A DNA stretch of 64,000 nucleotides, from the NCBI RefSeq assembly GCF_963576545.1, contig NW_026870402.1, positions 248,001 through 312,000 of the forward strand, given 5' to 3'. The DNA comes from Limanda limanda (lineage: Eukaryota; Chordata; Actinopteri; Pleuronectiformes; Pleuronectidae). The notes under the pieces were generated by a model. It did no database searches and was not told where the DNA came from. It saw only the letters and a program-made list of their open reading frames with translations. Within the stretch, counting starts at the first letter, position 1. The number at the start of each line of letters is the position of its first letter. Of this stretch, positions 49,828 through 62,500 are shown piece after piece. Made by a program: the position numbers and the translations under genes.

Positions 49828-51107
49828 ATCGATGCGCGCAACCCCATTTAGTGGGGGTAGAGCCTACTTGCAAGTCTCTCCGACCTTCACAAAAAAAGTT
49901 ATTCAAGAATATCTCCTCAGATTTGGGGGAATTTCGTCGGTCGACCTCTTCCGAAGGTCGTACAAGCTCGGGGATAGTACCAATCGATCCGCAGGACCCA
50001 AATTAGTCCAGATGCAACCACTTTCCAAGTCTCTCCGACCTTCACAAAAAAAGTTATTCAAGAATATCTCTTTCTCCTATGTGCTTTCATCCCTAACCCT
50101 AACCCTAACCCTTTCGAAAGTCGGAGAAGCTCAAGGATGGTACCGATCGATGCGCGTTACCCCATTTAGTGGGGGTAGAGCCTACTTGCAAGTCTCTCCG
50201 ACCTTCACAAAAAAAGTTATTCAAGAATATCTCTTTCTCCTATGTGCTTTCATCCCTAACCCTAACTCTAACCCTTCCGAAAGTCGGAGAAGCTCAAAGA
50301 TGGTACCGATCGATGCGCGCTACCCCATTTAGTGGGGGTAGAGCCTACTTGCAAGTCTCTCCGACCTTCACAAAAAAAGTTATTCAAGAATATCTCCTCA
50401 GATTTGGGGGAATTTCGTCGGTCGACCTCTTCCGAAGGTCGTACAAGCTCGGGGATGGTACCAATCGATCTGCAGGACCCAAATTAGTCCAGATGCAACC
50501 ACTTTCCAAGTCTCTCCGACCTTCACAAAAAAAGTTATTCAAGAATATCTCTTTCTCCTATGTGCTTTCATCCCTAACCCTAACCCTAACCCTTCCGAAA
50601 GTCGGAGAAGCTCAAGGATGGTACCGATCGATGCGCGCTACCCCATTTAGTGGGGGTAGAGCCTACTTGCAAGTCTCTCCGACCTTCACAAAAAACGTTA
50701 TTCAAGAATATCTCTTTCTCCTATGTGCTTTCATCCCTAACCCTAACCCTAACCCTTCCGAAAGTCGGAGAAGCTCAAGGATGGTACCGATCGATGCGCG
50801 CTACCCCATTTAGTGGGGGTAGAGCCTACTTGCAAGTCTCTCCGACCTTCACAAAAAAAGTTATTCAAGAATATCTCCTCAGATTTGGGGGAATTTCGTC
50901 GGTCGACCTCTTCCGAAGGTCGTACAAGCTCGGGGATGGTACCAATCGATCCGCAGGACCCAAATTAGTCCAGATGCAACCACTTTCCAAGTCTCTCCGA
51001 CCTTCACAAAAAAAGTTATTCAAGAATATCTCTTTCTCCTATGTGCTTTCATCCCTAACCCTAACCCTAACCCTTCCGAAAGTCGGAGAAGCTCAAGGAT
51101 GGTACCG
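49828..51107. repeat. HOR-III copy 1 (1280 bp, B-A-B-A-B)
   Basis: Starts 49828, 50146, 50309, 50627, 50790. Markers are GGGGATAGTACC and CCCTTTCGAAAG in the first B, GCGCGTTACC starting the first A, a mutated telomeric block (CTC for CCC at 50266-50268), and A6C in the core of the A at 50627. All recur 1280 bp on. Confidence 0.92.
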
Positions 51108-53188
51108 ATCGATGCGCGCAACCCCATTTAGTGGGGGTAGAGCCTACTTGCAAGTCTCTCCGACCTTCACAAAAAAAGTTATTCAAGAATATCTCCTCAG
51201 ATTTGGGGGAATTTCGTCGGTCGACCTCTTCCGAAGGTCGTACAAGCTCGGGGATAGTACCAATCGATCCGCAGGACCCAAATTAGTCCAGATGCAACCA
51301 CTTTCCAAGTCTCTCCGACCTTCACAAAAAAAGTTATTCAAGAATATCTCTTTCTCCTATGTGCTTTCATCCCTAACCCTAACCCTAACCCTTTCGAAAG
51401 TCGGAGAAGCTCAAGGATGGTACCGATCGATGCGCGTTACCCCATTTAGTGGGGGTAGAGCCTACTTGCAAGTCTCTCCGACCTTCACAAAAAAAGTTAT
51501 TCAAGAATATCTCTTTCTCCTATGTGCTTTCATCCCTAACCCTAACTCTAACCCTTCCGAAAGTCGGAGAAGCTCAAAGATGGTACCGATCGATGCGCGC
51601 TACCCCATTTAGTGGGGGTAGAGCCTACTTGCAAGTCTCTCCGACCTTCACAAAAAAAGTTATTCAAGAATATCTCCTCAGATTTGGGGGAATTTCGTCG
51701 GTCGACCTCTTCCGAAGGTCGTACAAGCTCGGGGATGGTACCAATCGATCCGCAGGACCCAAATTAGTCCAGATGCAACCACTTTCCAAGTCTCTCCGAC
51801 CTTCACAAAAAAAGTTATTCAAGAATATCTCTTTCTCCTATGTGCTTTCATCCCTAACCCTAACCCTAACCCTTCCGAAAGTCGGAGAAGCTCAAGGATG
51901 GTACCGATCGATGCGCGCTACCCCATTTAGTGGGGGTAGAGCCTACTTGCAAGTCTCTCCGACCTTCACAAAAAACGTTATTCAAGAATATCTCTTTCTC
52001 CTATGTGCTTTCATCCCTAACCCTAACCCTAACCCTTCCGAAAGTCGGAGAAGCTCAAGGATGGTACCGATCGATGCGCGCTACCCCATTTAGTGGGGGT
52101 AGAGCCTACTTGCAAGTCTCTCCGACCTTCACAAAAAAAGTTATTCAAGAATATCTCCTCAGATTTGGGGGAATTTCGTCGGTCGACCTCTTCCGAAGGT
52201 CGTACAAGCTCGGGGATGGTACCAATCGATCCGCAGGACCCAAATTAGTCCAGATGCAACCACTTTCCAAGTCTCTCCGACCTTCACAAAAAAAGTTATT
52301 CAAGAATATCTCTTTCTCCTATGTGCTTTCATCCCTAACCCTAACCCTTCCGAAAGTCGGAGAAGCTCAAAGATGGTACCGATCGATGCGCGCTACCCCA
52401 TTTAGTGGGGGTAGAGCCTACTTGCAAGTCTCTCCGACCTTCACAAAAAAAGTTATTCAAGAATATCTCTTTCTCCTATGTGCTTTCATCCCTAACCCTA
52501 ACCCTAACCCTTCCGAAAGTCGGAGAAGCTCAAGGATGGTACCGATCGATGTGCGCTACCCCATTTAGTGGGGGTAGAGCCTACTTGCAAGTCTCTCCGA
52601 CCTTCACAAAAAAAGTTATTCAAGAATATCTCTTTCTCCTATGTGCTTTCATCCCTAACCCTAACCCTAACCCTTCCGAAAGTCGGAGAAGCTCAAGGAT
52701 GGTACCGATCGATGCGCGCTACCCCATTTAGTGGGGGTAGAGCCTACTTGCAAGTCTCTCCGACCTTCACAAAAAAAGTTATTCAAGAATATCTCCTCAG
52801 ATTTGGGGGAATTTCGTCGGTCGACCTCTTCCGAAGGTCGTACAAGCTCGGGGATGGTACCAATCGATCCGCAGGACCCAAATTAGTCCAGATGCAACCA
52901 CTTTTCAAGTCTCTCCGACCTTCACAAAAAAAGTTATTCAAGAATATTTCTTTCTCCTATGTGCTTTCATCCCTAACCCTAACCCTAACCCTTCCGAAAG
53001 TCGGAGAAGCTCAAGGATGGTACCGATCGATGCGCGCTACCCCATTTAGTGGGGGTAGAGCCTACTTGCAAGTCTCTCCGACCTTCACAAAAAAAGTTAT
53101 TCAAGAATATCTCTTTCTCCTATGTGCTTTCATCCCTAACCCTAACCCTAACCCTTCCGAAAGTCGGAGAAGCTCAAGGATGGTACCG
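51108..53188. repeat. HOR-III extended copy (2081 bp)
   Basis: Unit order B-A-B-A-b-A-A-B-A, starts 51108, 51426, 51589, 51907, 52070, 52382, 52545, 52708, 53026. Its first units match 49828-51107, including the mutated telomeric block (51546-51548). The B at 52708 has CACTTTTCAAG and AATATTTCTTTC, markers seen again at 58438. Confidence 0.91.
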
Positions 53189-55106
53189 ATCGATGCGCGC
53201 AACCCCATTTAGTGGGGGTAGAGCCTACTTGCAAGTCTCTCCGACCTTCACAAAAAAAGTTATTCAAGAATATCTCCTCAGATTTGGGGGAATTTCGTCG
53301 GTCGACCTCTTCCGAAGGTCGTACAAGCTCGGGGATAGTACCAATCGATCCGCAGGACCCAAATTAGTCCAGATGCAACCACTTTCCAAGTCTCTCCGAC
53401 CTTCACAAAAAAAGTTATTCAAGAATATCTCTTTCTCCTATGTGCTTTCATCCCTAACCCTAACCCTAACCCTTTCGAAAGTCGGAGAAGCTCAAGGATG
53501 GTACCGATCGATGCGCGTTACCCCATTTAGTGGGGGTAGAGCCTACTTGCAAGTCTCTCCGACCTTCACAAAAAAAGTTATTCAAGAATATCTCTTTCTC
53601 CTATGTGCTTTCATCCCTAACCCTAACCCTAACCCTTCCGAAAGTCGGAGAAGCTCAAAGATGGTACCGATCGATGCGCGCTACCCCATTTAGTGGGGGT
53701 AGAGCCTACTTGCAAGTCTCTCCGACCTTCACAAAAAAAGTTATTCAAGAATATCTCCTCAGATTTGGGGGAATTTCGTCGGTCGACCTCTTCCGAAGGT
53801 CGTACAAGCTCGGGGATGGTACCAATCGATCCGCAGGACCCAAATTAGTCCAGATGCAACCACTTTCCAAGTCTCTCCGACCTTCACAAAAAAAGTTATT
53901 CAAGAATATCTCTTTCTCCTATGTGCTTTCATCCCTAACCCTAACCCTAACCCTTCCGAAAGTCGGAGAAGCTCAAGGATGGTACCGATCGATGCGCGCT
54001 ACCCCATTTAGTGGGGGTAGAGCCTACTTGCAAGTCTCTCCGACCTTCACAAAAAACGTTATTCAAGAATATCTCTTTCTCCTATGTGCTTTCATCCCTA
54101 ACCCTAACCCTAACCCTTCCGAAAGTCGGAGAAGCTCAAGGATGGTACCGATCGATGCGCGCTACCCCATTTAGTGGGGGTAGAGCCTACTTGCAAGTCT
54201 CTCCGACCTTCACAAAAAAAGTTATTCAAGAATATCTCCTCAGATTTGGGGGAATTTCGTCGGTCGACCTCTTCCGAAGGTCGTACAAGCTCGGGGATGG
54301 TACCAATCGATCCGCAGGACCCAAATTAGTCCAGATGCAACCACTTTCCAAGTCTCTCCGACCTTCACAAAAAAAGTTATTCAAGAATATCTCTTTCTCC
54401 TATGTGCTTTCATCCCTAACCCTAACCCTTCCGAAAGTCGGAGAAGCTCAAAGATGGTACCGATCGATGCGCGCTACCCCATTTAGTGGGGGTAGAGCCT
54501 ACTTGCAAGTCTCTCCGACCTTCACAAAAAAAGTTATTCAAGAATATCTCTTTCTCCTATGTGCTTTCATCCCTAACCCTAACCCTAACCCTTCCGAAAG
54601 TCGGAGAAGCTCAAGGATGGTACCGATCGATGTGCGCTACCCCATTTAGTGGGGGTAGAGCCTACTTGCAAGTCTCTCCGACCTTCACAAAAAAAGTTAT
54701 TCAAGAATATCTCTTTCTCCTATGTGCTTTCATCCCTAACCCTAACCCTAACCCTTCCGAAAGTCGGAGAAGCTCAAGGATGGTACCGATCGATGCGCGC
54801 TACCCCATTTAGTGGGGGTAGAGCCTACTTGCAAGTCTCTCCGACCTTCACAAAAAAAGTTATTCAAGAATATCTCCTCAGATTTGGGGGATTTTCGTCG
54901 GTCGACCTCTTCCGAAGGTCGTACAAGCTTGGGGATGGTACCAATCGATCTGCAGGACCCAAATTAGTCCAGATGCAACCACTTTCCAAGTCTCTCCGAC
55001 CTTCACAAAAAAAGTTATTCAAGAATATCTCTTTCTCCTATGTGCTTTCATCCCTAACCCTAACCCTAACCCTTCCGAAAGTCGGAGAAGCTCAAGGATG
55101 GTACCG
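53189..55106. repeat. HOR-III extended copy 2
   Basis: Unit order B-A-B-A-b-A-A-B, starts 53189, 53507, 53670, 53988, 54151, 54463, 54626, 54789, each 2081 bp after the previous copy. The telomeric block in 53507 is intact here, unlike 50146 and 51426. The last B (54789) has GGGGATTTTCG and AAGCTTGGGG (HindIII site 54925-54930) and belongs to a different variant group, so the copy ends about there. Confidence 0.9.
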
Positions 55107-58100
55107 ATCGATGCGCGCAACCCCATTTAGTGGGGGTAGAGCCTACTTGCAAGTCTCTCCGACCTTCACAAAAAAAGTTATTCAAGAATATCTCCTCAGA
55201 TTTGGGGGAATTTCGTCGGTCGACCTCTTCCGAAGGTCGTACAAGCTCGGGGATGGTACCAATCGATCCGCAGGACCCAAATTAGTCCAGATGCAACCAC
55301 TTTCCAAGTCTCTCCGACCTTCACAAAAAAAGTTATTCAAGAATATCTCTTTCTCCTATGTGCTTTCATCCCTAACCCTAACCCTTCCGAAAGTCGGAGA
55401 AGCTCAAGGATGGTACCGATCGATGCGCGCTACCCCATTTAGTGGGGGTAGAGCCTACTTGCAAGTCTCTCCGACCTTCACAAAAAAAGTTATTCAAGAA
55501 TATCTCTTTCTCCTATGTGCTTTCATCCCTAACCCTAACCCTTCCGAAAGTCGGAGAAGCTCAAGGATGGTACCGATCGATGCGCGCTACCCCATTTAGT
55601 GGGGGTAGAGCCTACTTGCAAGTCTCTCCGACCTTCACAAAAAACGTTATTCAAGAATATCTCTTTCTCCTATGTGCTTTCATCCCTAACCCTAACCCTT
55701 CCGAAAGTCGGAGAAGCTCAAGGATGGTACCGATCGATGCGCGCTACCCCATTTAGTGGGGGTAGAGCCTACTTGCAAGTCTCTCCGACCTTCACAAAAA
55801 AAGTTATTCAAGAATATCTCCTCAGATTTGGGGGAATTTCGTCGGTCGACCTCTTCCGAAGGTCGTACAAGCTCGGGGATGGTACCAATCGATCCGCAGG
55901 ACCCAAATTAGTCCAGATGCAACCACTTTCCAAGTCTCTCCGACCTTCACAAAAAAAGTTATTCAAGAATATCTCTTTCTCCTATGTGCTTTCATCCCTA
56001 ACCCTAACCCTTCCGAAAGTCGGAGAAGCTCAAAGATGGTACCGATCGATGTGCGCTACCCCATTTAGTGGGGGTAGAGCCTACTTGCAAGTCTCTCCGA
56101 CCTTCACAAAAAAAGTTATTCAAGAATATCTCTTTCTCCTATGTGCTTTCATCCCTAACCCTAACCCTAACCCTTCCGAAAGTCGGAGAAGCTCAAGGAT
56201 GGTACCGATCGATGTGCGCTACCCCATTTAGTGGGGGTAGAGCCTACTTGCAAGTCTCTCCGACCTTCACAAAAAAAGTTATTCAAGAATATCTCTTTCT
56301 CCTATGTGCTTTCATCCCTAACCCTAACCCTAACCCTTCCGAAAGTCGGAGAAGCTCAAGGATGGTACCGATCGATGCGCGCTACCCCATTTAGTGGGGG
56401 TAGAGCCTACTTGCAAGTCTCTCCGACCTTCACAAAAAAAGTTATTCAAGAATATCTCCTCAGATTTGGGGGAATTTCGTCGGTCGACCTCTTCCGAAGG
56501 TCGTACAAGCTTGGGGATGGTACCAATCGATCTGCAGGACCCAAATTAGTCCAGATGCAACCACTTTCCAAGTCTCTCCGACCTTCACAAAAAAAGTTAT
56601 TCAAGAATATCTCTTTCTCCTATGTGCTTTCATCCCTAACCCTAACCCTAACCCTTCCGAAAGTCGGAGAAGCTCAAGGATGGTACCGATCGATGCGCGC
56701 AACCCCATTTAGTGGGGGTAGAGCCTACTTGCAAGTCTCTCCGACCTTCACAAAAAAAGTTATTCAAGAATATCTCCTCAGATTTGGGGGAATTTCGTCG
56801 GTCGACCTCTTCCGAAGGTCGTACAAGCTCGGGGATGGTACCAATCGATCCGCAGGACCCAAATTAGTCCAGATGCAACCACTTTCCAAGTCTCTCCGAC
56901 CTTCACAAAAAAAGTTATTCAAGAATATCTCTTTCTCCTATGTGCTTTCATCCCTAACCCTAACCCTTCCGAAAGTCGGAGAAGCTCAAGGATGGTACCG
57001 ATCGATGCGCGCTACCCCATTTAGTGGGGGTAGAGCCTACTTGCAAGTCTCTCCGACCTTCACAAAAAAAGTTATTCAAGAATATCTCTTTCTCCTATGT
57101 GCTTTCATCCCTAACCCTAACCCTAACCCTTCCGAAAGTCGGAGAAGCTCAAGGATGGTACCGATCGATGCGCGCAACCCCATTTAGTGGGGGTAGAGCC
57201 TACTTGCAAGTCTCTCCGACCTTCACAAAAAAAGTTATTCAAGAATATCTCCTCAGATTTGGGGGAATTTCGTCGGTCGACCTCTTCCGAAGGTCGTACA
57301 AGCTCGGGGATGGTACCAATCGATCTGCAGGACCCAAATTAGTCCAGATGCAACCACTTTCCAAGTCTCTCCGACCTTCACAAAAAAAGTTATTCAAGAA
57401 TATCTCTTTCTCCTATGTGCTTTCATCCCTAACCCTAACCCTAACCCTTCCGAAAGTCGGAGAAGCTCAAGGATGGTACCGATCGATGCGCGTTACCCCA
57501 TTTAGTGGGGGTAGAGCCTACTTGCAAGTCTCTCCGACCTTCACAAAAAAAGTTATTCAAGAATATCTCCTCAGATTTGGGGGAATTTCGTCGGTCGACC
57601 TCTTCCGAAGGTCGTACAAGCTTGGGGATGGTACCAATCGATCTGCAGGACCCAAATTAGTCCAGATGCAACCACTTTCCAAGTCTCTCCGACCTTCACA
57701 AAAAAAGTTATTCAAGAATATCTCTTTCTCCTATGTGCTTTCATCCCTAACCCTAACCCTAACCCTTCCGAAAGTCGGAGAAGCTCAAGGATGGTACCGA
57801 TCGATGCGCGCAACCCCATTTAGTGGGGGTAGAGCCTACTTGCAAGTCTCTCCGACCTTCACAAAAAAAGTTATTCAAGAATATCTCCTCAGATTTGGGG
57901 GAATTTCGTCGGTCGACCTCTTCCGAAGGTCGTACAAGCTCGGGGATGGTACCAATCGATCCGCAGGACCCAAATTAGTCCAGATGCAACCACTTTCCAA
58001 GTCTCTCCGACCTTCACAAAAAAAGTTATTCAAGAATATCTCTTTCTCCTATGTGCTTTCATCCCTAACCCTAACCCTTCCGAAAGTCGGAGAAGCTCAA

Positions 58101-58274
58101 GGATGGTACCGATCGATGCGCGCTACCCCATTTAGTGGGGGTAGAGCCTACTTGCAAGTCTCTCCGACCTTCACAAAAAAAGTTATTCAAGAATATCTCT
58201 TTCTCCTATGTGCTTTCATCCCTAACCCTAACCCTAACCCTTCCGAAAGTCGGAGAAGCTCAAGGATGGTACCG
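55107..58274. repeat. Mixed segment rich in short telomeric blocks
   Basis: Unit order b-a-a-b-A-A-B-b-A-B-B-b-A, starts 55107, 55419, 55576, 55733, 56045, 56208, 56371, 56689, 57001, 57164, 57482, 57800, 58112. Four consecutive units (55107-56044) all carry the two-hexamer block, the only such run in the window. AAGCTTGGGG with CTGCAGG marks the B units at 56371 and 57482, as at 54789 and 62763. Confidence 0.9.
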
Positions 58275-59554
58275 ATCGATGCGCGCTACCCCATTTAGTG
58301 GGGGTAGAGCCTACTTGCAAGTCTCTCCGACCTTCACAAAAAAAGTTATTCAAGAATATCTCTTTCTCCTATGTGCTTTAATCCCTAACCCTAACCCTAA
58401 CCCTTCCGAAAGTCGGAGAAGCTCAAGGATGGTACCGATCGATGCGCGCTACCCCATTTAGTGGGGGTAGAGCCTACTTGCAAGTCTCTCCGACCTTCAC
58501 AAAAAAAGTTATTCAAGAATATCTCCTCAGATTTGGGGGAATTTCGTCGGTCGACCTCTTCCGAAGGTCGTACAAGCTCGGGGATGGTACCAATCGATCC
58601 GCAGGACCCAAATTAGTCCAGATGCAACCACTTTTCAAGTCTCTCCGACCTTCACAAAAAAAGTTATTCAAGAATATTTCTTTCTCCTATGTGCTTTCAT
58701 CCCTAACCCTAACCCTAACCCTTCCGAAAGTCGGAGAAGCTCAAGGATGGTACCGATCGATGCGCGCTACCCCATTTAGTGGGGGTAGAGCCTACTTGCA
58801 AGTCTCTCCGACCTTCACAAAAAAAGTTATTCAAGAATATCTCTTTCTCCTATGTGCTTTCATCCCTAACCCTAACCCTAACCCTTCCGAAAGTCGGAGA
58901 AGCTCAAGGATGGTACCGATCGATGCGCGCTACCCCATTTAGTGGGGGTAGAGCCTACTTGCAAGTCTCTCCGACCTTCACAAAAAAAGTTATTCTAGAA
59001 TATCTCCTCAGATTTGGGGGAATTTCGTCGGTCGACCTCTTCCGAAGGTCGTACAAGCTCGGGGATAGTACCAATCGATCTGCAGGACCCAAATTAGTCC
59101 AAATGCAACCACTTTCCAAGTCTCTCCGACCTTCACAAAAAAAGTTATTCAAGAATATCTCTTTCTCCTATGTGCTTTCATCCCTAACCCTAACCCTAAC
59201 CCTTCCGAAAGTCGGAGAAGCTCAAGGATGGTACCGATCGATGCGCGCTACCCCATTTAGTGGGGGTAGAGCCTACTTGCAAGTCTCTCCGACCTTCACA
59301 AAAAAAGTTATTCAAGAATATCTCCTCAGATTTGGGGGAATTTCGTCGGTCGACCTCTTCCGAAGGTCGTACAAGCTCGGGGATGGTACCAATCGATCTG
59401 CAGGACCCAAATTAGTCCAGATGCAACCACTTTCCAAGTCTCTCCGACCTTCACAAAAAAAGTTATTCAAGAATATCTCTTTCTCCTATGTGCTTTCATC
59501 CCTAACCCTAACCCTAACCCTTCCGAAAGTCGGAGAAGCTCAAGGATGGTACCG
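58275..59554. repeat. 1280-bp repeat, copy 1 (A-B-A-B-B)
   Basis: Starts 58275, 58438, 58756, 58919, 59237. The A at 58275 has GCTTTAATCCC just before the telomeric block (C to A at 58380). The B at 58438 has CACTTTTCAAG and AATATTTCTTTC. The B at 58919 has private GTTATTCTAGAA, GGGGATAGTACC and CCAAATGCAACC changes. Confidence 0.9.
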
Positions 59555-62500
59555 ATCGATGCGCGCTACCCCATTTAGTGGGGGTAGAGCCTACTTGCAA
59601 GTCTCTCCGACCTTCACAAAAAAAGTTATTCAAGAATATCTCTTTCTCCTATGTGCTTTAATCCCTAACCCTAACCCTAACCCTTCCGAAAGTCGGAGAA
59701 GCTCAAGGATGGTACCGATCGATGCGCGCTACCCCATTTAGTGGGGGTAGAGCCTACTTGCAAGTCTCTCCGACCTTCACAAAAAAAGTTATTCAAGAAT
59801 ATCTCCTCAGATTTGGGGGAATTTCGTCGGTCGACCTCTTCCGAAGGTCGTACAAGCTCGGGGATGGTACCAATCGATCCGCAGGACCCAAATTAGTCCA
59901 GATGCAACCACTTTCCAAGTCTCTCCGACCTTCACAAAAAAAGTTATTCAAGAATATTTCTTTCTCCTATGTGCTTTCATCCCTAACCCTAACCCTAACC
60001 CTTCCGAAAGTCGGAGAAGCTCAAGGATGGTACCGATCGATGCGCGCTACCCCATTTAGTGGGGGTAGAGCCTACTTGCAAGTCTCTCCGACCTTCACAA
60101 AAAAAGTTATTCAAGAATATCTCTTTCTCCTATGTGCTTTCATCCCTAACCCTAACCCTAACCCTTCCGAAAGTCGGAGAAGCTCAAGGATGGTACCGAT
60201 CGATGCGCGCTACCCCATTTAGTGGGGGTAGAGCCTACTTGCAAGTCTCTCCGACCTTCACAAAAAAAGTTATTCAAGAATATCTCTTTCTCCTATGTGC
60301 TTTCATCCCTAACCCTAACCCTAACCCTTCCGAAAGTCGGAGAAGCTCAAGGATGGTACCGATCGATGCGCGCTACCCCATTTAGTGGGGGTAGAGCCTA
60401 CTTGCAAGTCTCTCCGACCTTCACAAAAAAAGTTATTCAAGAATATCTCCTCAGATTTGGGGGAATTTCGTCGGTCGACCTCTTCCGAAGGTCGTACAAG
60501 CTCGGGGATGGTACCAATCGATCCGCAGGACCCAAATTAGTCCAGATGCAACCACTTTCCAAGTCTCTCCGACCTTCACAAAAAAAGTTATTCAAGAATA
60601 TCTCTTTCTCCTATGTGCTTTCATCCCTAACCCTAACCCTAACCCTTCCGAAAGTCGGAGAAGCTCAAGGATGGTACCGATCGATGCGCGCTACCCCATT
60701 TAGTGGGGGTAGAGCCTACTTGCAAGTCTCTCCGACCTTCACAAAAAACGTTATTCAAGAATATCTCTTTCTCCTATGTGCTTTCATCCCTAACCCTAAC
60801 CCTAACCCTTCCGAAAGTCGGAGAAGCTCAAGGATGGTACCGATCGATGCGCGCTACCCCATTTAGTGGGGGTAGAGCCTACTTGCAAGTCTCTCCGACC
60901 TTCACAAAAAAAGTTATTCAAGAATATCTCCTCAGATTTGGGGGAATTTCGTCGGTCGACCTCTTCCGAAGGTCGTACAAGCTCGGGGATGGTACCAATC
61001 GATCCGCAGGACCCAAATTAGTCCAGATGCAACCACTTTCCAAGTCTCTCCGACCTTCACAAAAAAAGTTATTCAAGAATATCTCTTTCTCCTATGTGCT
61101 TTCATCCCTAACCCTAACCCTAACCCTTCCGAAAGTCGGAGAAGCTCAAGGATGGTACCGATCGATGCGCGCTACCCCATTTAGTGGGGGTAGAGCCTAC
61201 TTGCAAGTCTCTCCGACCTTCACAAAAAAAGTTATTCAAGAATATCTCTTTCTCCTATGTGCTTTCATCCCTAACCCTAACCCTTCCGAAAGTCGGAGAA
61301 GCTCAAGGATGGTACCGATCGATGCGCGCTACCCCATTTAGTGGGGGTAGAGCCTACTTGCAAGTCTCTCCGACCTTCACAAAAAAAGTTATTCAAGAAT
61401 ATCTCTTTCTCCTATGTGCTTTCATCCCTAACCCTAACCCTAACCCTTCCGAAAGTCGGAGAAGCTCAAAGATGGTACCGATCGATGCGCGCAACCCCAT
61501 TTAGTGGGGGTAGAGCCTACTTGCAAGTCTCTCCGACCTTCACAAAAAAAGTTATTCAAGAATATCTCCTCAGATTTGGGGGAATTTCGTCGGTCGACCT
61601 CTTCCGAAGGTCGTACAAGCTCGGGGATGGTACCAATCGATCCGCAGGACCCAAATTAGTCCAGATGCAACCACTTTCCAAGTCTCTCCGACCTTCACAA
61701 AAAAAGTTATTCAAGAATATCTCTTTCTCCTATGTGCTTTCATCCCTAACCCTAACCCTAACCCTTCCGAAAGTCGGAGAAGCTCAAGGATGGTACCGAT
61801 CGATGCGCGCTACCCCATTTAGTGGGGGTAGAGCCTACTTGCAAGTCTCTCCGACCTTCACAAAAAAAGTTATTCAAGAATATCTCTTTCTCCTATGTGC
61901 TTTCATCCCTAACCCTAACCCTAACCCTTCCGAAAGTCGGAGAAGCTCAAGGATGGTACCGATCGATGCGCGCTACCCCATTTAGTGGGGGTAGAGCCTA
62001 CTTGCAAGTCTCTCCGACCTTCACAAAAAACGTTATTCAAGAATATCTCTTTCTCCTATGTGCTTTCATCCCTAACCCTAACCCTAACCCTTCCGAAAGT
62101 CGGAGAAGCTCAAGGATGGTACCGATCGATGCGCGCTACCCCATTTAGTGGGGGTAGAGCCTACTTGCAAGTCTCTCCGACCTTCACAAAAAAAGTTATT
62201 CAAGAATATCTCCTCAGATTTGGGGGAATTTCGTCGGTCGACCTCTTCCGAAGGTCGTACAAGCTCGGGGATGGTACCAATCGATCCGCAGGACCCAAAT
62301 TAGTCCAGATGCAACCACTTTCCAAGTCTCTCCGACCTTCACAAAAAAAGTTATTCAAGAATATCTCTTTCTCCTATGTGCTTTCATCCCTAACCCTAAC
62401 CCTTCCGAAAGTCGGAGAAGCTCAAAGATGGTACCGATCGATGTGCGCTACCCCATTTAGTGGGGGTAGAGCCTACTTGCAAGTCTCTCCGACCTTCACA

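Noticed and set aside
58955..59152. 65-codon open frame on the - strand
   Set aside because: It exists only because private substitutions in the B at 58919 remove a stop. It is absent from the other B units and has no coding features.
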